Assembly: GCA_963921935.1 (NCBI GenBank)
Contig: OY998175.1
Location: 151,271,309-151,335,308 of the forward strand
Source of the DNA: Galeruca laticollis
Taxonomy: Eukaryota; Arthropoda; Insecta; Coleoptera; Chrysomelidae
Length of the DNA: 64,000 nucleotides
Direction of reading: 5' to 3'
The notes beneath the pieces are model-generated. The model ran no database searches. It had not been told where the DNA came from and worked only from the letters and a program-made list of their open reading frames with translations. The translations under genes and the position numbers were made by a program. Below are positions 55,200-64,000 of the stretch, piece after piece (positions within the stretch are counted from its first letter, which is position 1; every line of letters starts with the position of its first letter).

Positions 55200-56488
55200 T
55201 TGATATTCTTATAAAATGTTTTTTATTTGTTTCTTTTCAATAAAAACATACACCAATTTGTCCTTTAATTTTTTTGAATAATTAATAAGGGTCAATGAAA
55301 AAGCGGACATGTCTGTTTATTGCTATAATAAACATTTTTATAGTTTACCTAATTAATTGGCATTTCTTTGCTATTATTCATTTGAATTATTAAGAGGGGT
55401 ATTAAACAAACATATTGCATAATTGATTTGATTTTGTTTTCAATAAAAGAAAACACTTTTGCTATCATTTACTTGAATAATTGAGAAGAGTCAATGGAAA
55501 AACAGGCATGTCCGTTTATTACAAACTGGCGGAAAATGCAAAAAGTATTAACATTTCAATACATAACCTGGAAAAATTGAAGATAAAAAATATATAACAT
55601 TTTTATTCCTGCATTTCGAAAATAAGAGATTACATATTGTGTTACTTTTTGAAGAGAATAAGAAATGTCTATTTTGTTAAATGAGTACTATTACCAATGT
55701 AGTTTTTTTCACTAACTCAGAAGGCTGTGGCAGTGTACGGTTCTTGGAGGAACCAAAAGGCCCTGGTATGCGGATCAATAAATATAATGCACTTGCCGAA
55801 TCACTAGCAACAGCTAAAAATATGTGTGGATTATTTTTTGTCTGGGCTACAGTGAACACAATCTTTTAGAGTAAATATAAATAGTATTTACGAAGCACAA
55901 ATTCACTTATTTAGCATCACTTACAAATACAATACACACTAAACTATAAATTTGGGATATTTTTATGAACACAAAACATATGACAACAGCATTTGACCCA
56001 TAGAGAAAGTTATAATATTATTTGTCTTTGAATTGACTTTCGTCTTCTGTCATAGTTCTATATTGTTCTATACAGCGCCATGCATCACGACGGTGGAGCG
56101 GTTGAACTAAAGTAAAAAGATGTTCGTTTGCAAAATTTTCCGTGCAACAAATCTCAAAAAATACAATGATTTGAGATTTCATATTTTCAGAATCGAATTC
56201 TCTAGGTTTCCTTTTGGGGATCAGGTTTTGGTGTCCAGATTGGTGACCACAAATTGTCAAAACTGTCAAAATCACACCATCACTTAATGGCTTATATCTT
56301 TTTTATAACAATATAAAACTCAACCAAAATACCTGATCCCCAAGACAAAGGTCCAAGTTATATTGTGTTAAAATTTCAACACTTATTTTCTTTGCGTTCT
56401 TTAGATTTGTTGTTTACAAAATGACCTAAATTTTGTTGCAAATCACGGGTGCCAACTGTTTTCAGGTTCCTAAAACGTGAGGCCCCTC
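55200..56488. other. 3' part of the TTAA element, no recognised gene
   Basis: Short frames on both strands at 55677-55869 and a minus frame at 56018-56275 (HRRDAWRCIEQYRTM) are not recognisable. Two similar AT-rich segments with CATGTCYGTTTATT words occur at about 55310 and 55508. Confidence 0.35.
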
Positions 56489-56647
56489 TTAACCATAATT
56501 TATTGTTAGGACATCTAGAAACACTCTAAAATTAACATCCGGTTTGATATTGAATATTATTAATAATATTAAAATAAAAAGAATATTCAGATATAAACAT
56601 ATTACATTTTTAATCATAAGATTGCGCGTATATATTAAGTACATCTA

Positions 56648-59315
56648 CAGGGTGTTTACAAATGACACTTACAACGTTTGCATACCTCTCGTAAAATTGG
56701 ATAAGATTATATAGGGATTGAGGGGTCCAACCCATTTACTTTTCGAAATACAGGGTGTTAAAGTTATGAAAAATATAATGTTTTAATTTGATAACTTTAA
56801 AATGGATGAATATATTGACCTGATATTTGGCAGGTTGTTTTTAAATGTAAAAGGGCATATTTGATGGAAAAACATGTTTCAATTCTTGATCCAGTGGTGT
56901 AAATTTGGAAGAATATGTTACCTTTCCCCTCCCATTTTTTACGCCACTGGAATTTTAAGCTATTTTTATTTAATTTTATATTCCTCAGTAATTTTCACGT
57001 GAAAAACGCAAAACCTTTACATATAAAAAAATTTGTAGTTTTCAAGATATTTAATGTTTTTATGAAGTCTGCAAAATCACTATTTAATAAAAAAATAAAA
57101 AAAATATTTTTGTTGAATGTTTTTTAATAACTACCAAACTACTAATGGTTTGAATATGTAACAGTAACTAATTTGTGAAACAGCAATGCACATAAAACAT
57201 TGAGAGAGGATTGTTGAAAATACTTTTCCAAACTTGTGATTTTATTAGCAAAAGAATTAGTGACAATAAAAAATAAGATAATTACAAAGTTAAATAACAT
57301 CCCATTCAAACATAATTTTTAACTAAGCAGCCAACAAATTACAAAAGATGTTCAAAATTTTGTCCATTTACATTTACACATAATCTGCAACGTTTTCTCA
57401 TTGAAAATCGCATACCTTGGAAAGACTGGCAATTGCCGGAAATAATTCCTGTAACTGCATGGATTCTTACTATCAGTTCCTCCTCCGTATAGTAGGCTAT
57501 GGATGTCAATAATGAAATGGTAAATGTCATTTTGTTTAACGTCAAAACGAAAATGAATTATTTGTAATTAAATTGGTTTGTGCAACTTTCACACTTTTTG
57601 TTATGATGGATTATACTTTTGAAGAAATGACTGATATGCAACTAATATACGGGGAAGCCAGAAAGAATGGTAGAGGTTCTGAGCGCTTGTATAGAGAAAG
57701 ATATCCAAATCGACCTAGATTTCCATGTCACACAACATTTTCTCAAATTGATAGAAGATTGCGATAATTTGGATAATTCAATTCAAAAGTACAAGGTAGC
57801 GGTAGAAAACGAAGTGTACGAACTGTGCAATTAGAGGAGTCTGTTCTAGACCGTATTGAAAATAGACCCGATTTAACACTCGCACCATTGGCAAATCTTT
57901 AAATGTAAGTAACCCAACCGTGTGGAATATTTTAAATGGACAGCAGTTGTATCCTTATAAGTATACCCAAGTTCAGGCCCCAAAACCAACAGATTGTCCT
58001 TAAAGAGTGGAGTTTACCAATTGGTACACCCAAAAATGTTTAGAAAATAGGAATTTTACTGAATTTGTTCTATTTACTGATGAAGCCAAATTCACACGTG
58101 AAGGAATTTTTAATTCAAGGACTAGCCACGTGTGGGATGACGAAAATCCATATGTTATTCGACAACGTGGATTTCAGGAAAAATTCTCGCTTTACGTGTG
58201 GGCAGACATTCTAGGAGATTGTATAGTGGGTCCATATTTATTACCTAATAAACTCAATTGTAATATTTATTGTAATTTTTTGAGAGAAACCCTGCCTGAT
58301 TTATTAAACGACGTTGTACCATTAAATATTAGGGCGAATATGGATAATGTATGGTATCAGCACGATGGGGCATCTGTACATTATTCTCTAGCGGCCAGAC
58401 AACTTAGAACCCAACAATACGGAAATAACTGGATAGGCCAAGGTGGACCCAATATGTGGTCTGCGAGATCACCGGATTTATCTCTAATCGATTTCTTTCT
58501 GTGGGGTTACATGAAGTCCCTAGTCTATGATACAATAGTAGAAACGGAGGAGGAACTGATAGCAAGAATCCATGCAGCAACAGAAATTATTATGTGTAAA
58601 TGTAAATGGACAAAATTTTGAACATCTTTTTTAATTTGTTGGCTGCTTAGTTAAAAGTTATGTTTGAATGGGATATTATTTAACTTTTATTGTCATTAAT
58701 TCTTTTGTTAATAAAATCACAAGTTTGGAAAAGTATTTTTAACAATCCTCTCTCAATGTTTTATGTGCATGGCTGTTTCACAAATTAGTTCCTGTTACAT
58801 ATTCTAACCATTAGTAGTTTGGTAGTTATTAAAAAACATTCAAGAAAAATATTTTTTTTATTTTTTTATTAAAAAGTGATTTTGCAGACTTCATAAAAAC
58901 ATTAAATATATTGAAAACTACAAATTTTTTGATATGTAAAGGTTATGCGTTTTTCACGTGAAAACTATTGAGGAAAACAAAATCAAATAAAAATTGCTTC
59001 AAATGACAGTGGCGTAAAAAATGGGAGGGGAAAGGTGACATATTCTTCCAAATGTACACCACTGGATCAAGAATTGAAACATGCTTTCCCATCAAAATAT
59101 GCCTTTTTACATTTAAAAACAAACTGCCAAATGTCAGATCAATATATCCATCCATTTTAAAGTTATCAAATTAAAACATTATATTTTTCATAACTTTGAC
59201 ACCCTGTATTTCGAAAAGTAAATGGGTTGGACCCCTCAATCCCTATATCATCTTGTCCAATTTTACAAGAGGTATCTACATGCAAACGTTGTAAGTGTCA
59301 TTTGAAAACACCCTG
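56648..59315 (+). mobile_element. mariner-like element with ~0.8-kb inverted repeats
   Basis: It is bounded by TA at 56646-56647 and 59316-59317. The tips are CAGGGTGTTT and AAACACCCTG. The left arm (about 56648-57507) is the inverted counterpart of the right arm (about 58519-59315), far longer than ordinary mariner ends of about 30 bp. The arms include the 3' end of the transposase gene: in the left arm the minus strand at 57339-57545 still encodes a C-terminus. The total length is 2668 bp. Confidence 0.85.
57606..58621 (+). pseudogene. mariner-like transposase, frameshifted, C-terminus partly deleted
   Basis: The N-terminus (MDYTFEEMTDMQLIYGEARK ... RFPCHTTFSQIDRRL) is the DUF4817-type HTH of insect mariner relatives. 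Stops and shifts occur between 57767 and 58007. The 204-residue frame 58007-58621 holds the catalytic domain: FVLFTDEAKFTREG (first D), WYQHDGASVHYS (second D) and ARSPDLSLIDFFLWG (third D), with 36 residues between the second and third instead of the 34 of classic mariner. The C-terminus ends early after ARIHAATEII. The left inverted repeat retains about 23 more residues (including a cysteine-containing FSMRKRCRLCV stretch) that the right arm has lost. Confidence 0.85.
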
Positions 59316-59445
59316 TATATATTGTAAGGTTTAAGAAAATTTAAAAAATAATATAATATGTAGTGGTTTCAAATAATTTATAACATGTATCACTCCATAA
59401 CAACACCGTTTTATTTTTCCTTTTCATACAGATAATAAAGTCGAG

Positions 59446-60045
59446 TTGATTTTAACTATTTGTACACATGTATGTATTTTAACATGCTTATTTACAAAAC
59501 AGTACGAAGAAGATGGCTTAACTGCACGCATGCGCACAAAAAATAATTGTGATGAAAAGGTCTATTGTATAAATTGTAAACAAATAGTGTCCAAAAAAAG
59601 TAGCTCTTTAATTTTGGGCCACTTATCGTCTACAGAGAAGCACAACATTGTGAATTTGTATAAACAAATATCAGGTAATGAACCAGAGACAAAGGTGAAT
59701 GCAATTGTGTTTAAAATTGTAAAAACGTTGAGTAAGTTATCGAAAATAGCACTTTTGTGTGAAATTAACGTATACAAATCTTATTTTTCAGGAGTTGCTA
59801 GATCCACTGTGTTTCGAATTATTAAAGATTATATATAGAAACTCTGAAATAATTGTCTCTTCTAACCATTGTGGAGGTCGTCGACGATACAACAAAAAAT
59901 ATAATTCGACGCATTGTTCATAGTTTTTTTTTTAATAATGAAATACCAACTTTGAATAAAAATTTTACTGAAATAAGAAAATGCCCAGATTTACCACAAA
60001 TTCTCGTTCATCATTACATTAAGTTATTAAAGAAATAAATTTTAA
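59446..60045 (+). pseudogene. IS630/Tc1-like transposase copy 2, N-terminal exons
   Basis: A reading frame with a CINCKQIVSKK start and the helical text LSSTEKHNIVNLYKQISG runs to a donor at 59732 (GTAAGT). A 60-bp intron ends in TTATTTTTCAG at 59791, after which VARSTVFRIIKDY completes a helix-turn-helix. The intron lies about ten residues downstream of the intron in the relative at 9.5-11.6 kb. After a stop and shift the text continues (FFFNNEIPTLNKNF, HHYIKLLKK) to about 60038. The protein then resumes at 61769, beyond the tyrosine-recombinase insertion. Confidence 0.65.
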
Positions 60046-60098
60046 GTAACCCAAAAATTAAACTAATTTTTATATGAATTGAAAGCTCCTTTATTTAT

Positions 60099-60113
60099 TT
60101 TTCGTACTTCCGG
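60099..60113. repeat. 15-bp terminal inverted repeat, left (partner 61620-61634)
   Basis: TTTTCGTACTTCCGG is the exact reverse complement of CCGGAAGTACGAAAA at 61620-61634. The pair encloses the recombinase gene and both hairpins' inner sides on the left, while on the right the hairpin lies outside. Confidence 0.7.
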
Positions 60114-60161
60114 GCCTAAAGTGACAACTTCACTCCCTTGTGACAGGTACTAAAGTGTCAC

Positions 60162-60184
60162 ATTTAATCCCTCCGGGATTAAAT
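60162..60184. repeat. hairpin ATTTAATCC-GGATTAAAT, left flank
   Basis: Nine-base arms (60162-60170 and 60176-60184) flank a 5-base loop. The same core recurs in the larger hairpin at 61659-61737. Confidence 0.75.
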
Positions 60185-60255
60185 ATTGACGAAACTCCCG
60201 GAACGATTAAATCACAAACAAACGAATTTAAGGGATATTTTATTGAAAAATATAA

Positions 60256-61439
60256 TTAATTAGAATGGTAATTAACGTTAATATTCAAATTAATATTGTG
60301 ACAGTTCGTCATATTGACCAGTCTTTCCTGGGTTAATGCAGCAGGTAACTGACGAGTAACAGATAGGTCCTTTTCATATTGAACTGGTGTTTGTTTCGAA
60401 GATCCTGCGGAAACAGGAAGCGAGAATGAGGACTGTGGCATAACTATAGTGGACGAATCGGCGACTTGACCAAATATTTTATCTGAAATTTTTTGTTTAT
60501 TTTTAATAGACGATTCAATATATCCCTCGGCCACGTTGGAGGATTTCCATCCTCCATGTCTCTTCAGCACGTCTATTGTTGCTCCCGAATCAGCTAACAA
60601 AGACGCAGATGTGCGTCTAAAACAATGTCCCGTATAAGACGTCGCATTTTCTAATTTCAAGAAAGCTGCTATTTGCCGTGGAAATGTACCAAACATGTTT
60701 TTTCCTACTACTCGCGTAGTACATTCTTTGTTGATGTATTGAACAAAAAATTTTGAATGAGTTGTCCCTGTCTTTCGCAATGCCACATATTTCCGGAATA
60801 TCGCCACAAAACTGATGGCACTGTTTTCTGAATTTTTGATCACAAAATTTCGGTCAATTTTACTTTTGGTGTTTCTAATCGCAATTAGGAAGGAATCGCC
60901 CAAATCTCTCACATCGTCGATTTCTAAATCAACCAACTCTTTTCCACGACAAGCTCCCGCAACGCCCAAAATAAGTGCAACCTACAAAAAAATTGATTTC
61001 TTAAAATTTCTGAATATAAACAAATTTCCAAATTTACCTTAAGCATTAAATATTTATCATCCGGAGCCTCCCGTAAGAACTGATCTACCTGCTCAGACGT
61101 GAGAATTCTTGACTTCTTTGGCTTAAATCCCTCATTTCTTCTCTTCAAAAAAGCTAATAATTTTGGAAATTTACTTATATCAATATCTTCTCTAATGTTA
61201 ATAACCGATTTCAGCATTGAGTAATGTGCCCAGAGAGTTGAGGCACAAACCGCTTTTGATTTATCATCGAAGTAGACTAACAGCGCATTTTCAGTAGGTT
61301 GTCTCACATTTTTTAAGCGGCACCACTTTTTAAAAGCATCGTACTGCTGCTCGTATAGTTTTCTAGATTTCGGTGGTAACAATTCTTCACCTACTTCGGC
61401 TGCTCTTTTATCAATATCAGATACACCTTCTTCACTCAT
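60256..61439 (-). CDS. tyrosine recombinase (Crypton-like), two exons, apparently intact
   Basis: Exon 1 starts at ATG 61439 and runs to 61038 (134 codons). A 56-bp intron (GTAAAT ... TTTTTTTGTAG, 61037-60982) follows. Exon 2 runs 60981-60256 and ends in a stop, giving 375 residues without any stop or shift. The N-terminal core-binding part has KLYEQQYDAFKKWC and STLWAHYSMLKSVI. The catalytic domain has the first arginine in ACRGKEL, the lysine in NTKSKI, the H-x-x-R box in YTGHCFRRTSASLL, the second histidine in KRHGGWKSS and the nucleophile in VAEGYIESS, so the full R-K-H-R-H-Y set is present. Such enzymes cut and rejoin DNA through a covalent tyrosine link. The C-terminal tail is serine-rich. 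An alternative is a domesticated insect recombinase gene. Confidence 0.85.
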
Positions 61440-61658
61440 GATACCAATAATTATCAATAACAATGTTTCTTTACAATGACACTAGTAATGACAATGTTTC
61501 TAAATTATAACTGTCACAACGCAATGTTACTATGGTAACTTATTTTAAAGACAGTTTATTAAATGAGTTGAAGAGAGAAAAAACTGATTGAAATTATTGA
61601 AATAATTAATAAAATCATACCGGAAGTACGAAAAGTATCGTATATACCTTGCGACTGA

Positions 61659-61737
61659 AGTACATTTAATCCTTCAGGTAAATTATGGCCCTCCCTGCGG
61701 TCGGGCCATAAATTTTACCTTCAGGATTAAATGTACT
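61659..61737. repeat. larger hairpin with the same ATTTAATCC core, right flank
   Basis: AGTACATTTAATCC (61659-61672) pairs with GGATTAAATGTACT (61724-61737). The inner arms GGTAAATTATGGCCC and GGGCCATAAATTTTACC also pair, around a CTGCGGT loop. Confidence 0.8.
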
Positions 61738-61768
61738 ACTTCAGTCCCGCGGTATATAATATACTATT

Positions 61769-62345
61769 ATGGTATGTACTAAGAAAAATACATTTTTTTA
61801 TATACTTGAAAAGAAGAGTATTTTAATAGAACGCAATGATATTGTAAGATGGAGAAGAAATTACCTAAGATCCATCAAACAGTATAGGCGAGAACAGAGA
61901 CCCATTTATTACATTGATGAAACCTGGCTAAATGAAGGTCATACAAATTACAAAATATGGATAGATACATCTATTCGAGATAAAAGAAATGCTTTTCTTA
62001 AAGGATTGTCTACAGGTTTGAAAAGTCCATCTGGAAAAGGCAAACGTTTAATAATCCTTCATGCGGGATCTGAGCATGGATTTGTTAAAAATGCATTGCT
62101 AATATTTGAAAGTAAAAAAAACTGGAGATTATCGTGAGGCAATGAATGGATTGGTATTTGAAAACTGGTTTTCAGAATTTCTAAAAAAAAATGCCAGGCG
62201 GTGGTGTAATTGTAATGGACAATCCATCTTACCACAGCCATAGAGTAGAAAAGGTTCCAACAAGATCTTCATTAAAAAGATATGCAAAAATGGTTACAAT
62301 TTAAAAATATACAATTTGATATGAATATGGTTCGATCTGAACTTA
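61769..62345 (+). pseudogene. IS630/Tc1-like transposase copy 2, catalytic part
   Basis: The frame reads ILIERNDIVRWRRNYLRSI, PIYYIDETWLNEGHT with the first aspartate, and GLSTGLKSPSGKGKRLIILH and AGSEHGFVKNALLIF. A one-base shift at about 62115 leads to TGDYREAMNG and a second shift near 62190 to GGVIVMDNPSYHSHRVEKVP with the second aspartate. After another shift KWLQFKNIQFDMNMV follows and the text ends at about 62345, before the third acidic residue. It is the continuation of 59446-60045. The first two catalytic aspartates are intact, unlike the copy at 9.5-11.6 kb. Confidence 0.75.
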
Positions 62346-62941
62346 TATTCTTAAAAACGTATTTTTAGAGCCTTTAATGGGTGACTTTTTTTTAATAAAA
62401 TTATTAAGTATACAATTTTTACTACAGGAATTAAAATAACACTTTTTGGCCGAGAACAGTAATTTCTTGATAAATTGACATGGCACGTCCACTAATAAAT
62501 CGTCTTTGTCCTCTGTAACAAATTAACTTTGTAAAATTTCATTAAAAACTAAAATTATTTTATAAAAAAATAAGTTAAACAAAAAATAATTAATTTTTGG
62601 AAAATGTAAGAGTTGTGTTTATTACTCAATATAATTGTTAATAATTTTAAATATGTTTAAAAACGTTTGGCATTTCGAAAATGGCCATCGGTTATTACTT
62701 GGACTACAGTTGAAATGTTACAAAACAAGCTTACACTAGCCCTATGTATGTGTGTAGCAGTTGTGGGGATGTGCACACTGCGATCTGCAAGGTCTATTGT
62801 GTTCCCTTTCAACTGCTAAGTTGTTAAGGAATTCTCAATGACTAAAGCAGTTCCTCCAGTCTTACTCCCTTAAGTGATACTAGTTCTAAGTAGTAAGAGT
62901 ATTAAAGTATAGCTACGTTACACTTACTTGTTGTAATCAGC
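62346..62941. other. spacer containing a duplicated intron/exon relic
   Basis: Most of it is non-coding. About 62450-62640 resembles 62945-63130 and is annotated separately. Confidence 0.5.
62450..62640 (-). repeat. tandem duplicate of the hAT terminal exon and its intron end
   Basis: The minus strand reads RFISGRAMSIYQEITV after a TTTGTTACAG, parallel to TRLNGLAMISEDFAKKP at 63016-62942. The neighbouring intron text is also similar (AAAACTAAAATTATTTTATAA). With the obvious AG, the frame would hit a stop after six codons, so this copy is probably a relic. Confidence 0.5.
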
Positions 62942-64000
62942 TCAAATTACAAAATCAAATTTCCTAGGTTTCTTTGCAAAGTCCTCTGATATCATGGCGA
63001 GTCCATTTAATCGTGTCTGTAACAAATCAACTTTATAAAATTCGATTCAAATCTAAAAATTATTTTATAACAATAATTTAATGATAGGTATCATAAATAC
63101 TTAATTTTTTTCAAAATATAACTTTTGTTACATTTGATTGTCAGTATATTTGTTGAAACATTATTTGAAGCCTTTTAAAAACTTTCAACATACGGAAATG
63201 GCTAAAATTTTCAATTTTCAGTAGAATTAGTTTGTCTACAGATAAAATATGTATGAAATAGCTGTGAAGTAGTGAAATAGGTTACGCCGTCGATCACTAT
63301 AGCCCTTAGCATAATAATAAAGTATTAAAATCAATTAATACAAATCCTTTAAAAAATAGCTAGGCAAGGCAACACTTACTTGTCCAGTAGAATTCCTGAG
63401 GTATGTTTTTATTCGCTTCGGTGTGGAAAAGAACCTCTCTGGAGTGCATGTCGTCACAGGAAGAGTGCACAGGATTTTCAACAGCTGGTAGATGGAATTC
63501 AGAGTTTAATACTGCCCAGTTCAAGTTATTAGCTTCATATCCATCCTTCCATGAGGAAATGATGACAAGGGAACTGCATCAAATGTTGCCACCCAACGAG
63601 TGGCACAGAACATCTTTTTAAGGATTTGACTTTTGGATATAATTCTGATTTCTCAATAACATCGTTGAGAATATGTCTTCTAGGCGTATTCAAAAATGTG
63701 TAGCATTTTTCGTTAGTACCAAGATAGTTTCATATTTCTCGGTCCTCACATGCTCTTGTTACAGCTAAATTCAAAGAGTGCACCGCGCAGTAACCGTACA
63801 AAGCCAAAGGATGCTTGTCTCGCACATATTTGTTGACACCGTTGTATTGGCCCGACATAGCTGATGCCCCATCATAGTCTTGCTCTCTTAATCCGTTTAA
63901 GTTTAACTCATAACTTTCCAAACTACCAAGTATTTTGGTTACCAATGCTTTGCCTGTTAGTTCAGCAGTTGGCACAAACTGTAAAAACTGCTCTTTTACA
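62942..64000 (-). pseudogene. hAT-type transposase (DUF4371 plus hAT dimerisation), spliced C-terminus, runs off window
   Basis: From the window edge the minus strand reads QFVPTAELTGKALVTKIL, LREQDYDGASAMSGQYNGV and HPLALYGYCAVHSLNLAVTR, the second catalytic part of DUF4371-type hAT transposases. A TAG follows at about 63730 and shifts follow. Near 63480-63380 the dimerisation text TTCTPERFFSTPKRIKTYLR appears. It reaches STGQ at a GTAAGT donor (63379). After a 363-bp intron ending TTGTTACAG, TRLNGLAMISEDFAKKP continues in phase and stops at 62942. The splice joins the two halves of the hAT C-terminal motif exactly. A middle segment (about 63500-63700) is degraded. The N-terminus lies beyond the window. 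Confidence 0.7.

Larger units (their letters stand above)
48985..56488 (+). mobile_element. 7.5-kb element with TTAA target sites carrying a YqaJ-like nuclease and a mini-exon array
   Basis: TTAA (48981-48984) precedes GAGGGGCCTC. At the other end GAGGCCCCTC, its exact reverse complement, is followed by TTAA (56489-56492). TTAA duplication is typical of piggyBac and Kolobok DNA transposons. The inside contains a spliced YqaJ-like gene, a 3.6-kb exon-bearing tandem array and two downstream duplicated exons. I recognise no DDE transposase. Beyond 10 bp the terminal similarity is weak. It may be a non-autonomous or decayed relative that captured or normally carries the nuclease. Confidence 0.6.
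60046..61760 (-). mobile_element. Crypton-like tyrosine recombinase element inserted in the IS630-like gene
   Basis: The segment separates the N- and C-terminal parts of one transposase gene and carries a single spliced tyrosine recombinase gene. A 15-bp exact inverted repeat (TTTTCGTACTTCCGG at 60099-60113, reverse complement at 61620-61634) and hairpins with a shared ATTTAATCC/GGATTAAAT core lie at both sides. Cryptons are normally described without terminal inverted repeats, so the class label is tentative. Exact borders are within about 50 bp. Confidence 0.6.

Noticed and set aside
1..64000. tRNA, rRNA, riboswitch, bacterial operon or prophage content
   Set aside because: I saw no tRNA cloverleaf or rRNA core text and no ribosome-binding-site pattern; introns and LINEs show a eukaryotic genome.

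Overview
This is an AT-rich eukaryotic window dominated by transposable elements. It is most likely from an insect: CR1-like, I-clade and R4/Dong-like LINEs, BEL/Pao and copia remnants, pogo, mariner and hAT transposons and short GT-AG introns all fit, and nothing looks bacterial. I cannot name the species. Almost every long reading frame belongs to a mobile element, and most are broken by stops, frameshifts or deletions.

Left third (1-21.8 kb). An internally deleted hAT copy (1-1942) is followed by a copia remnant on the minus strand (3.6-7.2 kb), the C-terminal half of a pogo/Tigger transposase (7.7-9.1 kb, minus), a spliced IS630/Tc1-like transposase gene (9.48-11.6 kb, plus) and a truncated BEL/Pao pol (11.8-13.9 kb). 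Next come a divergent pair, an uncharacterised Rep-like protein (minus) and the C-terminal part of a protein-primed type B DNA polymerase (plus). Then there are 201-bp repeats, a CR1-like LINE, a 1-kb perfect fold-back element and a pogo N-terminal scrap.

Middle (21.8-43.5 kb). A hAT element of the same family as the first, in the opposite orientation, spans 21820-35829 with an 8-bp target duplication (CATGTTTT) at both ends. A chain of minus-strand LINE pieces of about 10 kb, joined at (AAT)n tracts, has been inserted into it: a CR1-like LINE, two R4/Dong-like 3' fragments, a possible third piece, and a nearly intact I-clade LINE. Downstream, two exon-like segments (36183-36313 and 43007-43162) fit together in phase and end in a PDZ-ligand-like terminus. 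I read them as the last two exons of a host gene. The intron between them is filled by a pogo-like element with its catalytic core deleted and by an I-clade LINE fragment.

Right third (43.5-64 kb). An inverted-repeat element with a THAP zinc finger (43.8-46.2 kb) precedes the most unusual locus in the window. That locus is a 7.5-kb element (48985-56488) with 10-bp terminal repeats flanked by TTAA. It carries a YqaJ-like nuclease gene in several exons, followed by a 3.6-kb array of twelve 300-bp units in which every half-unit keeps a splice acceptor, a short exon-like stretch and a donor. After it lie a mariner-like element whose ~0.8-kb inverted repeats contain the end of its own transposase gene, an IS630-like transposase gene split by an insertion that encodes an apparently intact spliced tyrosine recombinase (Crypton-like), and a third hAT-type transposase with a spliced, duplicated C-terminal exon running off the window edge.

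The genes do not form a pathway. They record successive insertions into what is probably the 3' portion, and possibly long introns, of one host gene.
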